NCBI RefSeq assembly: GCF_049347105.1
Contig: NZ_CP186334.1
Coordinates: 3,410,001 to 3,474,000, forward strand
Reading direction: 5' to 3'
DNA: 64,000 nt
Origin: Gaoshiqia hydrogeniformans
GTDB lineage: Bacteria > Bacteroidota > Bacteroidia > Bacteroidales > Prolixibacteraceae
The first letter of the stretch is position 1, and the number at the start of each line of letters is the position of its first letter. Positions 24,845 to 33,525 of this stretch are shown in pieces. The translations under genes were made by a program, and so were the position numbers. Below the pieces are notes generated by a model, which saw only the letters and a list, made by a program, of their open reading frames with translations, searched no databases and was not told the DNA's origin.

Positions 24845-25945
24845 ATGGCTTTAAAGTGTGGTATTGTGGGGCTTCCGAACGTAGGAAAGTCAACGCTGTT
24901 TAATTGTTTGTCGAATGCCAAGGCGCAGTCTGCCAATTTTCCGTTTTGTACCATTGAACCCAATATTGGCGTAATCACCGTTCCTGACGAACGGTTGAAT
25001 AAGTTGGCCGGGCTGGTGCACCCGGAGCGGATTGTCCCGACAACCGTTGAAATTGTGGATATTGCCGGCCTGGTTCGAGGGGCCAGCAAAGGTGAAGGTT
25101 TGGGAAATAAGTTTTTGGGAAATATCCGCGAAACGGATGCGATCATTCACGTGTTGCGTTGTTTTGATAACGACAACATCACCCATGTGGATACCACCAT
25201 TGACCCGGTACGCGATAAGGAAACAATTGATATCGAACTCCAGTTGAAAGATTTGGAAACCGTTGAAGCCCGCCTGGTTAAAGTGGAAAAACAAGCGAAA
25301 ACCGGGAACGATCCTGAAGCAAAAAGGCTGGCAAAGATTCTGACAGCATACAAAGAAATTTTGTTGCAGGGGAAATCGGCCCGTACGGTGGAACTGGAGG
25401 AGGCAGATCAGAAACTGGCCAAAGACCTGCAGTTGCTGACCAATAAACCCATTCTTTACGTTTGTAACGTTGACGAAACATCGGTGCTTAGCGGGAACGC
25501 CTACGTGGATGCCGTTAAAGAAGCGATAAAAGACGAAAATGCTGAATTTCTTGTCATTGCCGCCGCCACGGAGGCTGATATTGCCGAGCTGGAAAGCTAT
25601 GAAGAACGGCAAATGTTTCTTGACGATCTGGGCCTGACGGAATCGGGCGTGAGCAAACTGATTAAGCTGGCTTACCGTTTGCTGAAACTGGAAACCTATT
25701 TTACGGCCGGGGTGAAAGAGGTACGGGCCTGGACCTATAAACGAGGATTTAAAGCGCCACAGGCTGCCGGGGTGATCCACTCTGATTTTGAAAAGGGATT
25801 TATCCGGGCCGAAGTAATTAAATATGAAGATTTTATCAGCCTGGGGTCAGAACAAGCCTGCAAGGAAGCCGGGAAAATGGCCGTCGAAGGGAAAGATTAC
25901 ATTGTTCAGGACGGAGACATCATGCACTTCCGTTTCAATGTGTAA
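24845..25945 (+). CDS. ychF: Ribosome-associated ATPase YchF (OLA1 family)
   Basis: Cytosolic Obg-family P-loop protein that hydrolyses ATP rather than GTP and binds ribosomes. The P-loop GLPNVGKST is at residues 9-17 with the switch region NFPFCTIEPN at about 35-44. DIAGLVRGASKGEGLGN is the G3 region, and the altered G4 motif NVDE explains ATP preference in the family. A C-terminal TGS domain ends in KDYIVQDGDIMHFRFNV. Its 366 residues are standard. It is a single gene, and nothing adjacent points to a specialised role. Confidence 0.95.
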   Translation: MALKCGIVGLPNVGKSTLFNCLSNAKAQSANFPFCTIEPNIGVITVPDERLNKLAGLVHPERIVPTTVEIVDIAGLVRGASKGEGLGNKFLGNIRETDAIIHVLRCFDNDNITHVDTTIDPVRDKETIDIELQLKDLETVEARLVKVEKQAKTGNDPEAKRLAKILTAYKEILLQGKSARTVELEEADQKLAKDLQLLTNKPILYVCNVDETSVLSGNAYVDAVKEAIKDENAEFLVIAAATEADIAELESYEERQMFLDDLGLTESGVSKLIKLAYRLLKLETYFTAGVKEVRAWTYKRGFKAPQAAGVIHSDFEKGFIRAEVIKYEDFISLGSEQACKEAGKMAVEGKDYIVQDGDIMHFRFNV

Positions 25946-26052
25946 GGCTTCAACATCACTTAACATTGACCGGTTTTGGTTGGTAATTGGATCTAGTTCC
26001 CGAATATTTTCTATTTTCGACCTCAAATCAAAAATTAATTAGTAATAGACTT

Positions 26053-27363
26053 ATGAACCATGGAACTGTAGAAAGTATGCCCTTATGGTTATCCTTACCG
26101 TTTGTGGCTATGTTGCTGTTTATCGCAATAGGACCTTTATTTTTCCATCATTGGTGGGAGGAAAATAAAAATAAATTGAAGGTATCCTTAATTTTGGGAA
26201 TCCCTTTGGCTATCGTGTTGATCTTGAGAGGGCTTCATCACGAGTTGATCCACCAAATCCTTTTCGATTATGTTCCTTTCATCATTTTGCTGGGCGCCTT
26301 GTTTGTGATTACCGGCGGCATTCACCTCAAGGGGGATATTGAAGCCAAACCGGCCGTTAATACGCTTTTTCTGGCCATCGGCGCCGTGCTTGCCTCATTT
26401 ATGGGAACCACCGGGGCCGCCATGTTGTTGATCAGGCCGGTTATCAAAACGAACTCGGAACGAAAATTTAAAGTACATACCATTTTGTTTTTTATTGCCA
26501 TTGTGGCCAATGCCGGAGGGATGTTAACTCCACTGGGCGATCCGCCCTTGTTTCTGCTTTATTTAAGAGGAGCACCGTTTACCTGGTTTTTTGGCCTGGT
26601 TGGTCCGTGGTTATTTGCCAACATGTTGTTGTTGCTTATTTACTTTATACTCGACAGTTATTATCACAAAAAAGAATCGGCTTCAGCTTTGTCTGAAGAT
26701 CGTACGCACATTGAACCCATTCGGTTAACCGGAAACCTGAACTTTCTGTTCCTCGCGGGGGTGGTATTGTCGGTTGCCTTTCTGAATGAGCAGTACATCC
26801 ACGCGATTCACGAGAATCACTATTATGGATTTCTTCGCGAAGGCGTTATTGTGATCATGGCTGTTTTGTCATTGATATTTACCAATAACAAAATGCGCTA
26901 CGAAGAGAATAAATTTACCTGGGGGCCGATTATCGAAGTAGCTTACCTCTTTCTGGGTATTTTTATTACCATGGTGCCGGCCTTGCTTTACCTGAAAGAA
27001 AATGCCCATTCATTTGGATTAACAACACCCACGCATTTTTATTATGCAACCGGTTCGTTAAGTGCTTTCCTTGACAATGCGCCAACGGCGGTGTCTTTCC
27101 ATAACCTGGCCCTGGGTATGGTCGATCAGTTTGGCGCGACCAAGTTGGTAGCCAGTATTCCCGAGGTCTTGCTGAAAGCCATCAGTTTGGGCGCTGTGTT
27201 TTTTGGCGCGATGACCTATATTGGCAACGGCCCGAACTTTATGGTGAAAGCCATTGCCGAAGAGAACAAAATAAATATGCCCGGTTTTTTCGGCTATATT
27301 CTGAAATTCTCGCTGGTTGTTTTGTTGCCTGTTTACATTATTACGCAACTGATCTTCCTGTAA
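26053..27363 (+). CDS. Sodium:proton antiporter, NhaD/CitMHS-like
   Basis: Inner-membrane ion transporter of about 436 residues with roughly 11-12 hydrophobic helices. Motifs include FMGTTGAAMLLIRPV, NAGGMLTPLGDPPLFL and AFLDNAPTAVSFHNLA. The TPLGDPP and DNAPT signatures are characteristic of the ion-transporter superfamily branch containing NhaD Na+/H+ antiporters. Citrate/arsenite transporters share the fold, but the conserved Asp pattern favours a cation antiporter. I start at the ATG at 26053 (MNHGTVES). An intrinsic terminator follows. Confidence 0.85.
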   Translation: MNHGTVESMPLWLSLPFVAMLLFIAIGPLFFHHWWEENKNKLKVSLILGIPLAIVLILRGLHHELIHQILFDYVPFIILLGALFVITGGIHLKGDIEAKPAVNTLFLAIGAVLASFMGTTGAAMLLIRPVIKTNSERKFKVHTILFFIAIVANAGGMLTPLGDPPLFLLYLRGAPFTWFFGLVGPWLFANMLLLLIYFILDSYYHKKESASALSEDRTHIEPIRLTGNLNFLFLAGVVLSVAFLNEQYIHAIHENHYYGFLREGVIVIMAVLSLIFTNNKMRYEENKFTWGPIIEVAYLFLGIFITMVPALLYLKENAHSFGLTTPTHFYYATGSLSAFLDNAPTAVSFHNLALGMVDQFGATKLVASIPEVLLKAISLGAVFFGAMTYIGNGPNFMVKAIAEENKINMPGFFGYILKFSLVVLLPVYIITQLIFL

Positions 27364-27388
27364 GAAAAGATACTGAATAGACGTGAAG

Positions 27389-27418
27389 AAGCAGCTCAGC
27401 AAATGGGCTGCTTTTTTT
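27389..27418 (+). terminator. Terminator of the antiporter gene
   Basis: AAGCAGCTC (27389-27397) pairs with GGGCTGCTT (27405-27413), a 9-bp stem with one G-U pair and a 7-nt loop. It is followed by a run of T to 27418. Confidence 0.88.
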
Positions 27419-27858
27419 GTTGCTTTAAGAGGGAATGATGGTCTCTGATGCAGACTTCTGTATGACTGTCAGTTGTTTTTTTGATCGAATGGGTGGCACC
27501 ACGTCCAAATCAACCTTTGTTTTGGTAAAAGATTGATAAGTATTGTTTTTACAACCGCTTTTGAGTTTTTTTTAACCCAAGTCTGAATTTTAAATGAATT
27601 TTTGAGACGACCCCTGATTTTTTACAGGGGTATTCCCGGAAATGTGTTATAATTTTTTCTTGAGTCCGGTTTTTGCGAGGGTGTTTTCAATATAAATATA
27701 TTTCAAAAAGAAATCAAATTAAGGCACAATGTGATCATTTGTCTGTATATATTAAATTATAGTAGAAAAATGTCAATAATAGTTTTTAAATAGAAACAAA
27801 AAGATTATTTTTGAACTCTGGAAGCAGATTTGAGAACTCATTTAAAATTATTGGCATT
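27419..27858. other. AT-rich leader region of asnB
   Basis: The 440-bp stretch after the antiporter terminator has no supportable gene. It contains a 7-bp hairpin ACCCCTG/CAGGGGT (27610-27616 and 27625-27631) and, near the end, TATTTTTG at 27806-27813, which fits the TAnnTTTG -7 consensus about 46 nt before the asnB ATG. No recognised riboswitch fold was seen. Confidence 0.5.
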
Positions 27859-29529
27859 ATGTGTGGAATTGTAGGTGTATTTAATTTAAAGGTTGATGCC
27901 CAGGAATTGAGGCCACAGGTATTGAAACAATCGAAACGAATACGGCATCGCGGTCCCGACTGGTCGGGTATCTATTGTGGTGAGAAGGCCGTGATTGCTC
28001 ATGAACGTTTGTCTATCGTTGACCCCGAATCGGGCGGCCAGCCCTTGTACAGTAAAGATAAAAAACTGATCCTTGGGGTGAACGGGGAGATTTATAACCA
28101 TCGCGAGATACGCGAACGAACAAAAAACAACTACGAGTACCAAACCGGTTCCGATTGTGAAGTAATCCTGGCCTTGTACAAAGAAAAAGGGGCTGATTTT
28201 CTGGATGAACTCAGTGGTATTTTTGCCTTTGCCCTGTACGACGAAGAAAATGACACGTACCTGATTGGCCGCGACCACATCGGAATTATCCCGCTATACA
28301 TGGGTTGGGATAAGTTTGGCAATTTTTATGTGGCCTCGGAGTTGAAAGCGCTGGAAGGCGTTTGCACAAAAATACAGGAATTTCCGCCGGCCAGCTATCT
28401 GTGCAGTAAAGACGGCGAAATTAAACGCTGGTGGACCCGCGACTGGATGGATTATGAAAATGTAAAAAATAATACGACTAGCATCGACGGGTTGAGAAAG
28501 GCGATGGAGGCTGCGGTGCACCGTCAGTTGATGTCGGATGTGCCTTACGGGGTACTGTTATCCGGTGGCTTGGATTCATCGGTCACCTCGGCATTGGCTA
28601 AAAAATTCTCCGCAAAACGTATCGAAGAAGGCGATCAGAAAGACGCCTGGTGGCCACAGCTCCACTCGTTCGTCATCGGCCTGAAAGATTCGCCCGACCT
28701 GATTGCCGCCCGCAAGGTTGCCGATCATATCGGAACCATTCATCATGAAATTCATTATACCATTCAGGAAGGGCTGGATGCTATCCGCGACGTTATTTAT
28801 CACATCGAAACCTATGATGTAACCACGATACGGGCTTCTACCCCGATGTACATGCTGGCGCGTGTGATTAAATCGATGGGGATTAAAATGGTATTGACCG
28901 GAGAAGGCGCCGACGAAATTTTTGGCGGGTACCTGTACTTTCACAAAGCGCCCAATGCCGAAGAGTTTCACAAGGAAACGCTGCGTAAACTCAATAAACT
29001 GAACTTGTACGACTGTTTGCGGGCAAACAAATCGTTGGCAGCCTGGGGCGTTGAAGGGCGTGTGCCGTTTCTGGATAAAGAGTTCATGGACGTGGCCATG
29101 AGGCTGAACCCGAAAGATAAAATGGCCGGCAACGGTAAAATGGAAAAATATGTTGTCCGTAAAGCCTTTGAGGATATGCTGCCTGAAAGTGTGGCCTGGA
29201 GGCAGAAAGAACAATTCTCCGACGGGGTAGGCTACGGCTGGATTGATACCCTGAAACAGATTGCAACCGAAAAAGTAACGGATGAAATGATGTCTTCCGC
29301 CCATTTCCGTTTCCCTATCAATACGCCGATGTCGAAAGAAGAGTATTTGTACCGTTCCATTTTCAGCGAACATTTCCCGTCGGATCAGGCTGCCGCTTGT
29401 GTACCTTCGGTTCCGTCAATCGCGTGCAGTACCGCCGAAGCGCTTGCCTGGGACGAGTCGTTCCGCAACAATGCCGACCCCTCCGGCCGTGCTGTGAAAG
29501 GCGTACATGAACAAAGCAATGCCAGGTAA
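27859..29529 (+). CDS. asnB: Asparagine synthase B, glutamine-hydrolysing
   Basis: Makes asparagine from aspartate, glutamine and ATP. The N-terminal class II amidotransferase begins with the nucleophile at Cys2 of MCGIVGVF, and has RHRGPDWSG and NGEIYNHRE. The synthetase half has the PP-loop YGVLLSGGLDSSVTSALA near residues 230-247 and LTGEGADEIFGGYLYFHK. Its 556 residues match E. coli AsnB. The start at 27859 is fixed by Cys2; any upstream start would bury the catalytic cysteine. The C-terminal PSVPSIACSTAEALAWDESF segment is usual for the family. A strong terminator follows. Confidence 0.96.
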   Translation: MCGIVGVFNLKVDAQELRPQVLKQSKRIRHRGPDWSGIYCGEKAVIAHERLSIVDPESGGQPLYSKDKKLILGVNGEIYNHREIRERTKNNYEYQTGSDCEVILALYKEKGADFLDELSGIFAFALYDEENDTYLIGRDHIGIIPLYMGWDKFGNFYVASELKALEGVCTKIQEFPPASYLCSKDGEIKRWWTRDWMDYENVKNNTTSIDGLRKAMEAAVHRQLMSDVPYGVLLSGGLDSSVTSALAKKFSAKRIEEGDQKDAWWPQLHSFVIGLKDSPDLIAARKVADHIGTIHHEIHYTIQEGLDAIRDVIYHIETYDVTTIRASTPMYMLARVIKSMGIKMVLTGEGADEIFGGYLYFHKAPNAEEFHKETLRKLNKLNLYDCLRANKSLAAWGVEGRVPFLDKEFMDVAMRLNPKDKMAGNGKMEKYVVRKAFEDMLPESVAWRQKEQFSDGVGYGWIDTLKQIATEKVTDEMMSSAHFRFPINTPMSKEEYLYRSIFSEHFPSDQAAACVPSVPSIACSTAEALAWDESFRNNADPSGRAVKGVHEQSNAR

Positions 29530-29590
29530 AACAAACACCGGATTCTATCCCGGGTGAGATCCCCGGGCTTTATGCCAATAATGAGTGTGA

Positions 29591-29624
29591 AACCAGTGTC
29601 GTAAGGCGCTGGTTTTGTTTTTTG
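29591..29624 (+). terminator. Terminator of asnB
   Basis: AACCAGTGTC (29591-29600) pairs with GGCGCTGGTT (29605-29614), ten pairs with two G-U, around a GTAA tetraloop, then TTGTTTTTTG. It lies 13 bp before the stop codon of the convergent TonB-dependent receptor. Confidence 0.88.
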
Positions 29625-29636
29625 TCAAATAATCTT

Positions 29637-32255
29637 TCAGAAAACTAACTTCAGAAACAAAACCGGGGTAAAAGGTACGGCATCGGTATATATTTTTACC
29701 GATCCTATTTCTGCATCGATGTTGATATTCTTATAATTATTCTGAACCAGGTTTTTCCGGTCAAAAATATTCAGGATGGAAAGTCCGATTTCTCCCGACA
29801 TCCCGGCCCGGTTGAAGTGGTAGGTTAAGGCGCCATCCACCCGTTTGTAGCTGGTTTGTCCCGGATCATTTCTAAAGGTTTCTTTTATGATCTCCATGCC
29901 TGAGCCATAAATGTAATTTGCCGATAAATACAACTTTCGAACTTTGATGATGGCAGCTACTTTAAACTCGTGCCGTTGATCCTGGGGAGCCGGGCGGTAT
30001 GCGGGAAGATGACTGTTATCGGGAGCCAGCCGTTCCATTGATTTGCTTATGGTATAAGAGGCCCAGCAGGAGTTCTCCCCAAAGTCTTTTTTTATGTAAG
30101 CGTCAATGCCGTAGATCCGGGCGTCTCCGTAATAGGCATAGTAACCATCCGTCATTTTTCCGTCAACGATTCGTTGCTCCAGTACCTGCCGGTTTAAGTT
30201 TTTGGCTGTTTTATAGTATCCTTCAAGGTCAATCGTAAGATGATTCCTGAGGTAGTTGATTCCGGTGATCCAGTGAGTGGCATTCAGCGTTTGGGCATTC
30301 TTGTCTCCGGTAGTCCACAGGTAAGTATAGTTTTTGTCGCGGTCAACATAGCCGATCTTGTACATGAACTGGTAATATCTTCCCCATGCCGCATTCACCT
30401 TGATGTCGTTTGACAGGCGGTATGATGCGTCAACGCGAGGTTCTGCCAAGGCTCTTTTTGTTTTGCAGGCGAGATTTATCCGCAGGCCGCTTTTCAGCGA
30501 GAAACGGTGTCCGAGGTTCAGGTTGTCCTGAAAAAATACAAAGCCATAAGTATTGTCGTAATTCGTTAACGAGTTAACCAGGAGCGAGTCCAGGTAATTG
30601 TTGTGATTTTTTATTAATGCTTCATTGGTGTTTATCCCTCCTCCAAATTCCAGTTGATGGCCATTGGTGAAATTGACGATATGATCGGTGCGGATTGAAT
30701 GTTCAACAGCTTCATTTTTTATTCCGACCATGTCCTCGTGATACAATTCTCCGGTGTTCAGATCCTTTGACCGGGTATAATCGGTAATTTTTTTAGAGAA
30801 GTAAGATTCTGAATAAATGAGTTTTGAGATGTCCCCGTTAGGCCAGGTCATACTGTAAAAAGCCGAGAAGCCCAATTGCTTGTTGGTTTCGTGGTCGGAA
30901 AGATAAAATTCGAAAGGATTTTCAGGTAAGCTCTCATCAGGAGGAGAGGGTTGATTCAGCCGGCTGTTGGTGGTCACGGTGAAGTCGTCGCCACCTCGGT
31001 AAAAGCTCCACGAAAACTGATTGCTCTGGTTGAAGTGAAAGGTATATTTCATGTTAAAATCCCGGAACACATACTGATCGGGATAAATGCTGATACGTTG
31101 ACTGAGATCTTTCGGGTCGTCTCTGCCCGCTTCATTCTTTCTTACCGGCCTGGTCGGGGCAAAAATATTGAAATCGTCCAGGTCGTAAAGGTTATAGTAG
31201 GTCTGACGATAGGCCAGCAACAGCGATGATTTGCCGAATAGCGGTAATTCTGCCATTCCGTTAATCGTTGTCGGGTTAATGTTAAAACTTAAGCCGGTTT
31301 TTTGCAGGTTCCCGTTTTTGCCCGTGATGTTGACAAGCCCTCCAATCCGGTTCCCATACCGGGCTTCGTAGCCACCTTTGTAAATGTCAATGTTTTTTAC
31401 TACAAACGGGTTGATAATACTGATGTTATTGTGATAATTTTTTAGGCCAAACAAGGTGAAATGATCGAATGTTACCAGACTTTGTCCTTCGTAGCTTCCC
31501 CAAATCAGGATATCCGGCGTTTGTTCGTCGACTGCCTGTATCCCGGGCATTAAGCGCAACAGGTTAAAAACAGCGTTATCTCCCTGCCCGGGTAAAAAAC
31601 GCGAAATGGTATGGTTCAGCTTCATGTTTCCGGAGCTGTTGCCGATTAAGGTTGCTTTTTCGATGAGATTATTTTGAACGGTGACCTCCGGTAATTGCTC
31701 CGTGGACGGGATAAGGGTAAATTTCCGGTTGATGCTTGTATGCAGAATCGTGTCAAACACGTAGTATCCCAGGTGCGAGATCCGGATATGGAACGAACTG
31801 TCGGCAGATGCCGTAAAGTTAAACGCTCCGGTTACATCAGTTACCAGTTGCTGTTTGTTGACGATGATGTTTGAAAAGGACAGCGGTTCAAAGGTTTCGT
31901 GTTCGACGACCTGACCCGAAATGCTTGTCGTTTCTTTCTTTTTGTCTTCTTTTGCAGGTTTCCGGTCCTGGATGATGATCAGAACTTCACCTGATATTTT
32001 CAATTTAAGCGGAAAATCTTTGATCAGGTATTTCAGGGCAGATTCTCCGTCCTGAAATGTTTTCGAAACCGTCACCTTGTACTTCGAGAGTTCAGCATCG
32101 TTGTACGACAGTTGAAGGTGGTACGTATCGCGAAGTTGCAGTAATACCAAATTTAACGGCTGATTGTCGGCGTCGATGGAAACAGAGCGGGTTTGAGCGT
32201 TCCCCGGCCGGATCAGGCTTAAGCAAATGAGCACTGTGAAAATTATTCTGATCAT
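29637..32255 (-). CDS. TonB-dependent receptor with STN domain (Fec-type)
   Basis: Outer-membrane transporter of 872 residues. Signal peptide to about residue 20 (PGNAQ), then a short secretin/TonB N-terminal (STN) signalling domain (SVSIDADNQPLNLVLLQL). A carboxypeptidase-regulatory-like beta domain follows (SISGQVVEHETFEPLSF), then the plug (FNLLRLMPGIQAVDEQTP, RIGGLVNITGK) and a beta-barrel ending in a C-terminal Phe. The STN domain means ligand occupancy is signalled to the FecR encoded upstream, which it overlaps by 4 nt (ATGA). It lacks the typical SusC length and no SusD follows, so a siderophore or small ligand is more likely than a polysaccharide. Its sigma factor gene is broken by an IS. 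Confidence 0.88.
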   Translation of the reverse strand: MIRIIFTVLICLSLIRPGNAQTRSVSIDADNQPLNLVLLQLRDTYHLQLSYNDAELSKYKVTVSKTFQDGESALKYLIKDFPLKLKISGEVLIIIQDRKPAKEDKKKETTSISGQVVEHETFEPLSFSNIIVNKQQLVTDVTGAFNFTASADSSFHIRISHLGYYVFDTILHTSINRKFTLIPSTEQLPEVTVQNNLIEKATLIGNSSGNMKLNHTISRFLPGQGDNAVFNLLRLMPGIQAVDEQTPDILIWGSYEGQSLVTFDHFTLFGLKNYHNNISIINPFVVKNIDIYKGGYEARYGNRIGGLVNITGKNGNLQKTGLSFNINPTTINGMAELPLFGKSSLLLAYRQTYYNLYDLDDFNIFAPTRPVRKNEAGRDDPKDLSQRISIYPDQYVFRDFNMKYTFHFNQSNQFSWSFYRGGDDFTVTTNSRLNQPSPPDESLPENPFEFYLSDHETNKQLGFSAFYSMTWPNGDISKLIYSESYFSKKITDYTRSKDLNTGELYHEDMVGIKNEAVEHSIRTDHIVNFTNGHQLEFGGGINTNEALIKNHNNYLDSLLVNSLTNYDNTYGFVFFQDNLNLGHRFSLKSGLRINLACKTKRALAEPRVDASYRLSNDIKVNAAWGRYYQFMYKIGYVDRDKNYTYLWTTGDKNAQTLNATHWITGINYLRNHLTIDLEGYYKTAKNLNRQVLEQRIVDGKMTDGYYAYYGDARIYGIDAYIKKDFGENSCWASYTISKSMERLAPDNSHLPAYRPAPQDQRHEFKVAAIIKVRKLYLSANYIYGSGMEIIKETFRNDPGQTSYKRVDGALTYHFNRAGMSGEIGLSILNIFDRKNLVQNNYKNINIDAEIGSVKIYTDAVPFTPVLFLKLVF

Positions 32256-33118
32256 TCCTCATCCCGGGTTACGACATACAAATTGACTGATTTTTTCGTG
32301 TATTTCAAGCCTAATGCCGGACAGATATATTCTAAGACTTCTTCTACATGTTGTTGTTTTTTGAAATTTCCGGTATACACCGGCATTTCGGTTAAATCGG
32401 TTAAAATCGTGATGTTGTATTGCCGTTCAATTTCGCTGAAAACCTGACCAACAGGCGTGGCGGTAAATATGAAGACCTGATTTCGCCACGAAATTTCGGG
32501 GTAGGTTTGAATATCGTTTTCGATAATAATTTCTCCGTCTTTTTGTATTTCGGCTTTACTGTTCGGTTGTAAAATGACCTGGTTCTTCGTTTTTGAAATC
32601 ACTTTTACGCGACCGGTTAAGCAAGTTACCTGGTATGCTTCCCTGGAAAGAATATTAAAACTGGTTCCCATCACCTGTGTTTTTCCGGAGGAAGAGGCCA
32701 CAGTGAACTTTGCCCCGCTCCCGACCTGGAAAAATCCTTCACCTTCAAATTCGAGAATTCGGCTGACCCGGTGCCAGTACGGATAATATTTCAGTGTCGA
32801 TTCGGCGTTCATTTCAACGGTTGACCCGTCGGGTAATTCGGCGATCAGGTGTGAGCCGGCAGGCGAATGAATGGTTTTGCTGTAGAAACGCAGGAGCAGG
32901 CCCGACGCGAGCAGGATGACCAGACTGGCTGCGACGGATACCAGTTTCAGCTTCGTTTGGAGGAAGAAACGCTTTGCGGAGAACCGATCCAGGGAGCTTT
33001 CCAGTTTCACCCAAACATCAGACTGGCTTCTTTTCCAGTTGAACGAACCACCGGCCAGGAAATTTTTACTGTGACGGTCAACGGCGTCCAGATGGCTATG
33101 TGGCTTCTTGTTGTCCAT
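32252..33118 (-). CDS. FecR-family anti-sigma factor
   Basis: Inner-membrane regulator of 288 residues that holds or activates an ECF sigma factor according to signals from the STN domain of the receptor. A cytoplasmic N-terminus (~55 residues, including WVKLESSLDRFSAKR) is followed by one transmembrane helix (about 60-78, LVSVAASLVILLASGLLL). The periplasmic FecR domain has LIAELPDGSTVEMNAESTLKYY and VMGTSFNILSREAY, and the C-terminal DUF4974-like segment includes VEEVLEYICPALGLKY. Its first 23 nt overlap the end of the sigma gene, and its stop overlaps the receptor start, so translation of the three was originally coupled. The sigma gene is now interrupted. Confidence 0.9.
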   Translation of the reverse strand: MDNKKPHSHLDAVDRHSKNFLAGGSFNWKRSQSDVWVKLESSLDRFSAKRFFLQTKLKLVSVAASLVILLASGLLLRFYSKTIHSPAGSHLIAELPDGSTVEMNAESTLKYYPYWHRVSRILEFEGEGFFQVGSGAKFTVASSSGKTQVMGTSFNILSREAYQVTCLTGRVKVISKTKNQVILQPNSKAEIQKDGEIIIENDIQTYPEISWRNQVFIFTATPVGQVFSEIERQYNITILTDLTEMPVYTGNFKKQQHVEEVLEYICPALGLKYTKKSVNLYVVTRDEE

Positions 33119-33506
33119 TTTGGGGTTTTTTATTTACGAAAAAATAACATCCAAAAAGGAAAAGGACCAGATGACCGATTTTATCTTTTAGTTTTTCTTT
33201 AAGATATTCAAGCGCCAGACTCATCCGTTTTTCTACGGCTTTTACGCTTAGCCCAAGCTGGTCGGCAATTTCCTTATATTTCAGTTCATCGATCCTGTTT
33301 AGCAGAAAAACGACGCGTTGCTTCTCCGGCATTTTTCGCAGCGCCTTTTCATAGTTGTCGATGAGTTCTTTGTAGTTTAACTGGTCTTCGGGGCTCAGGC
33401 TTTTTTCGTTTGGAACGTAGGTGTTGAAAAAATTAAAGGTCAGCTTTTGCTTGTGATACCGGGTAATAAACAAATCATTGGCCATTTTCAGCAGCAGGCT
33501 CTTTGC
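33096..33506 (-). pseudogene. 3' fragment of ECF sigma factor gene split by an IS
   Basis: Carries sigma region 4: KMPEKQRVVFLLNRIDELKYKEIADQL and SVKAVEKRMSLALEYLKEKL. It begins mid-helix at the target duplication GGCTCTTTGC (33497-33506; GCAAAGAGCC on the coding strand). Joined to the fragment at 34746-34914 at that 10-bp duplication, the frame continues without change (…MKTAKS then LLLKMANDLF…) to give an intact protein of about 189 residues. An internal ATG at 33485 could yield a truncated peptide lacking region 2, which would not be a functional sigma factor. Confidence 0.92.
33497..33506. repeat. Target-site duplication, left copy
   Basis: GGCTCTTTGC, directly repeated at 34746-34755. 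Ten bp is within the 8-10 bp range typical of ISAs1-family elements. Confidence 0.93.
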
Positions 33507-33525
33507 CAGGGAAATCGCTTTTAAA
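33507..33525 (+). repeat. Left terminal inverted repeat of the IS
   Basis: CAGGGAAATCGCTTTTAAA, identical over 19 nt to the complement of 34727-34745. The transposase stop codon (TTA on plus, 33521-33523) is contained in it. Confidence 0.95.

Noticed and set aside
24890..25780. A 296-codon open frame antisense to ychF
   Set aside because: It is a shadow of the ychF codon pattern with no family motifs and no promoter.
27610..27631. A riboswitch upstream of asnB
   Set aside because: Only a 7-bp hairpin is visible; no conserved riboswitch core could be recognised.
28576..29373. A 265-codon open frame antisense to asnB
   Set aside because: The same kind of shadow: contained in asnB and without recognisable domains.
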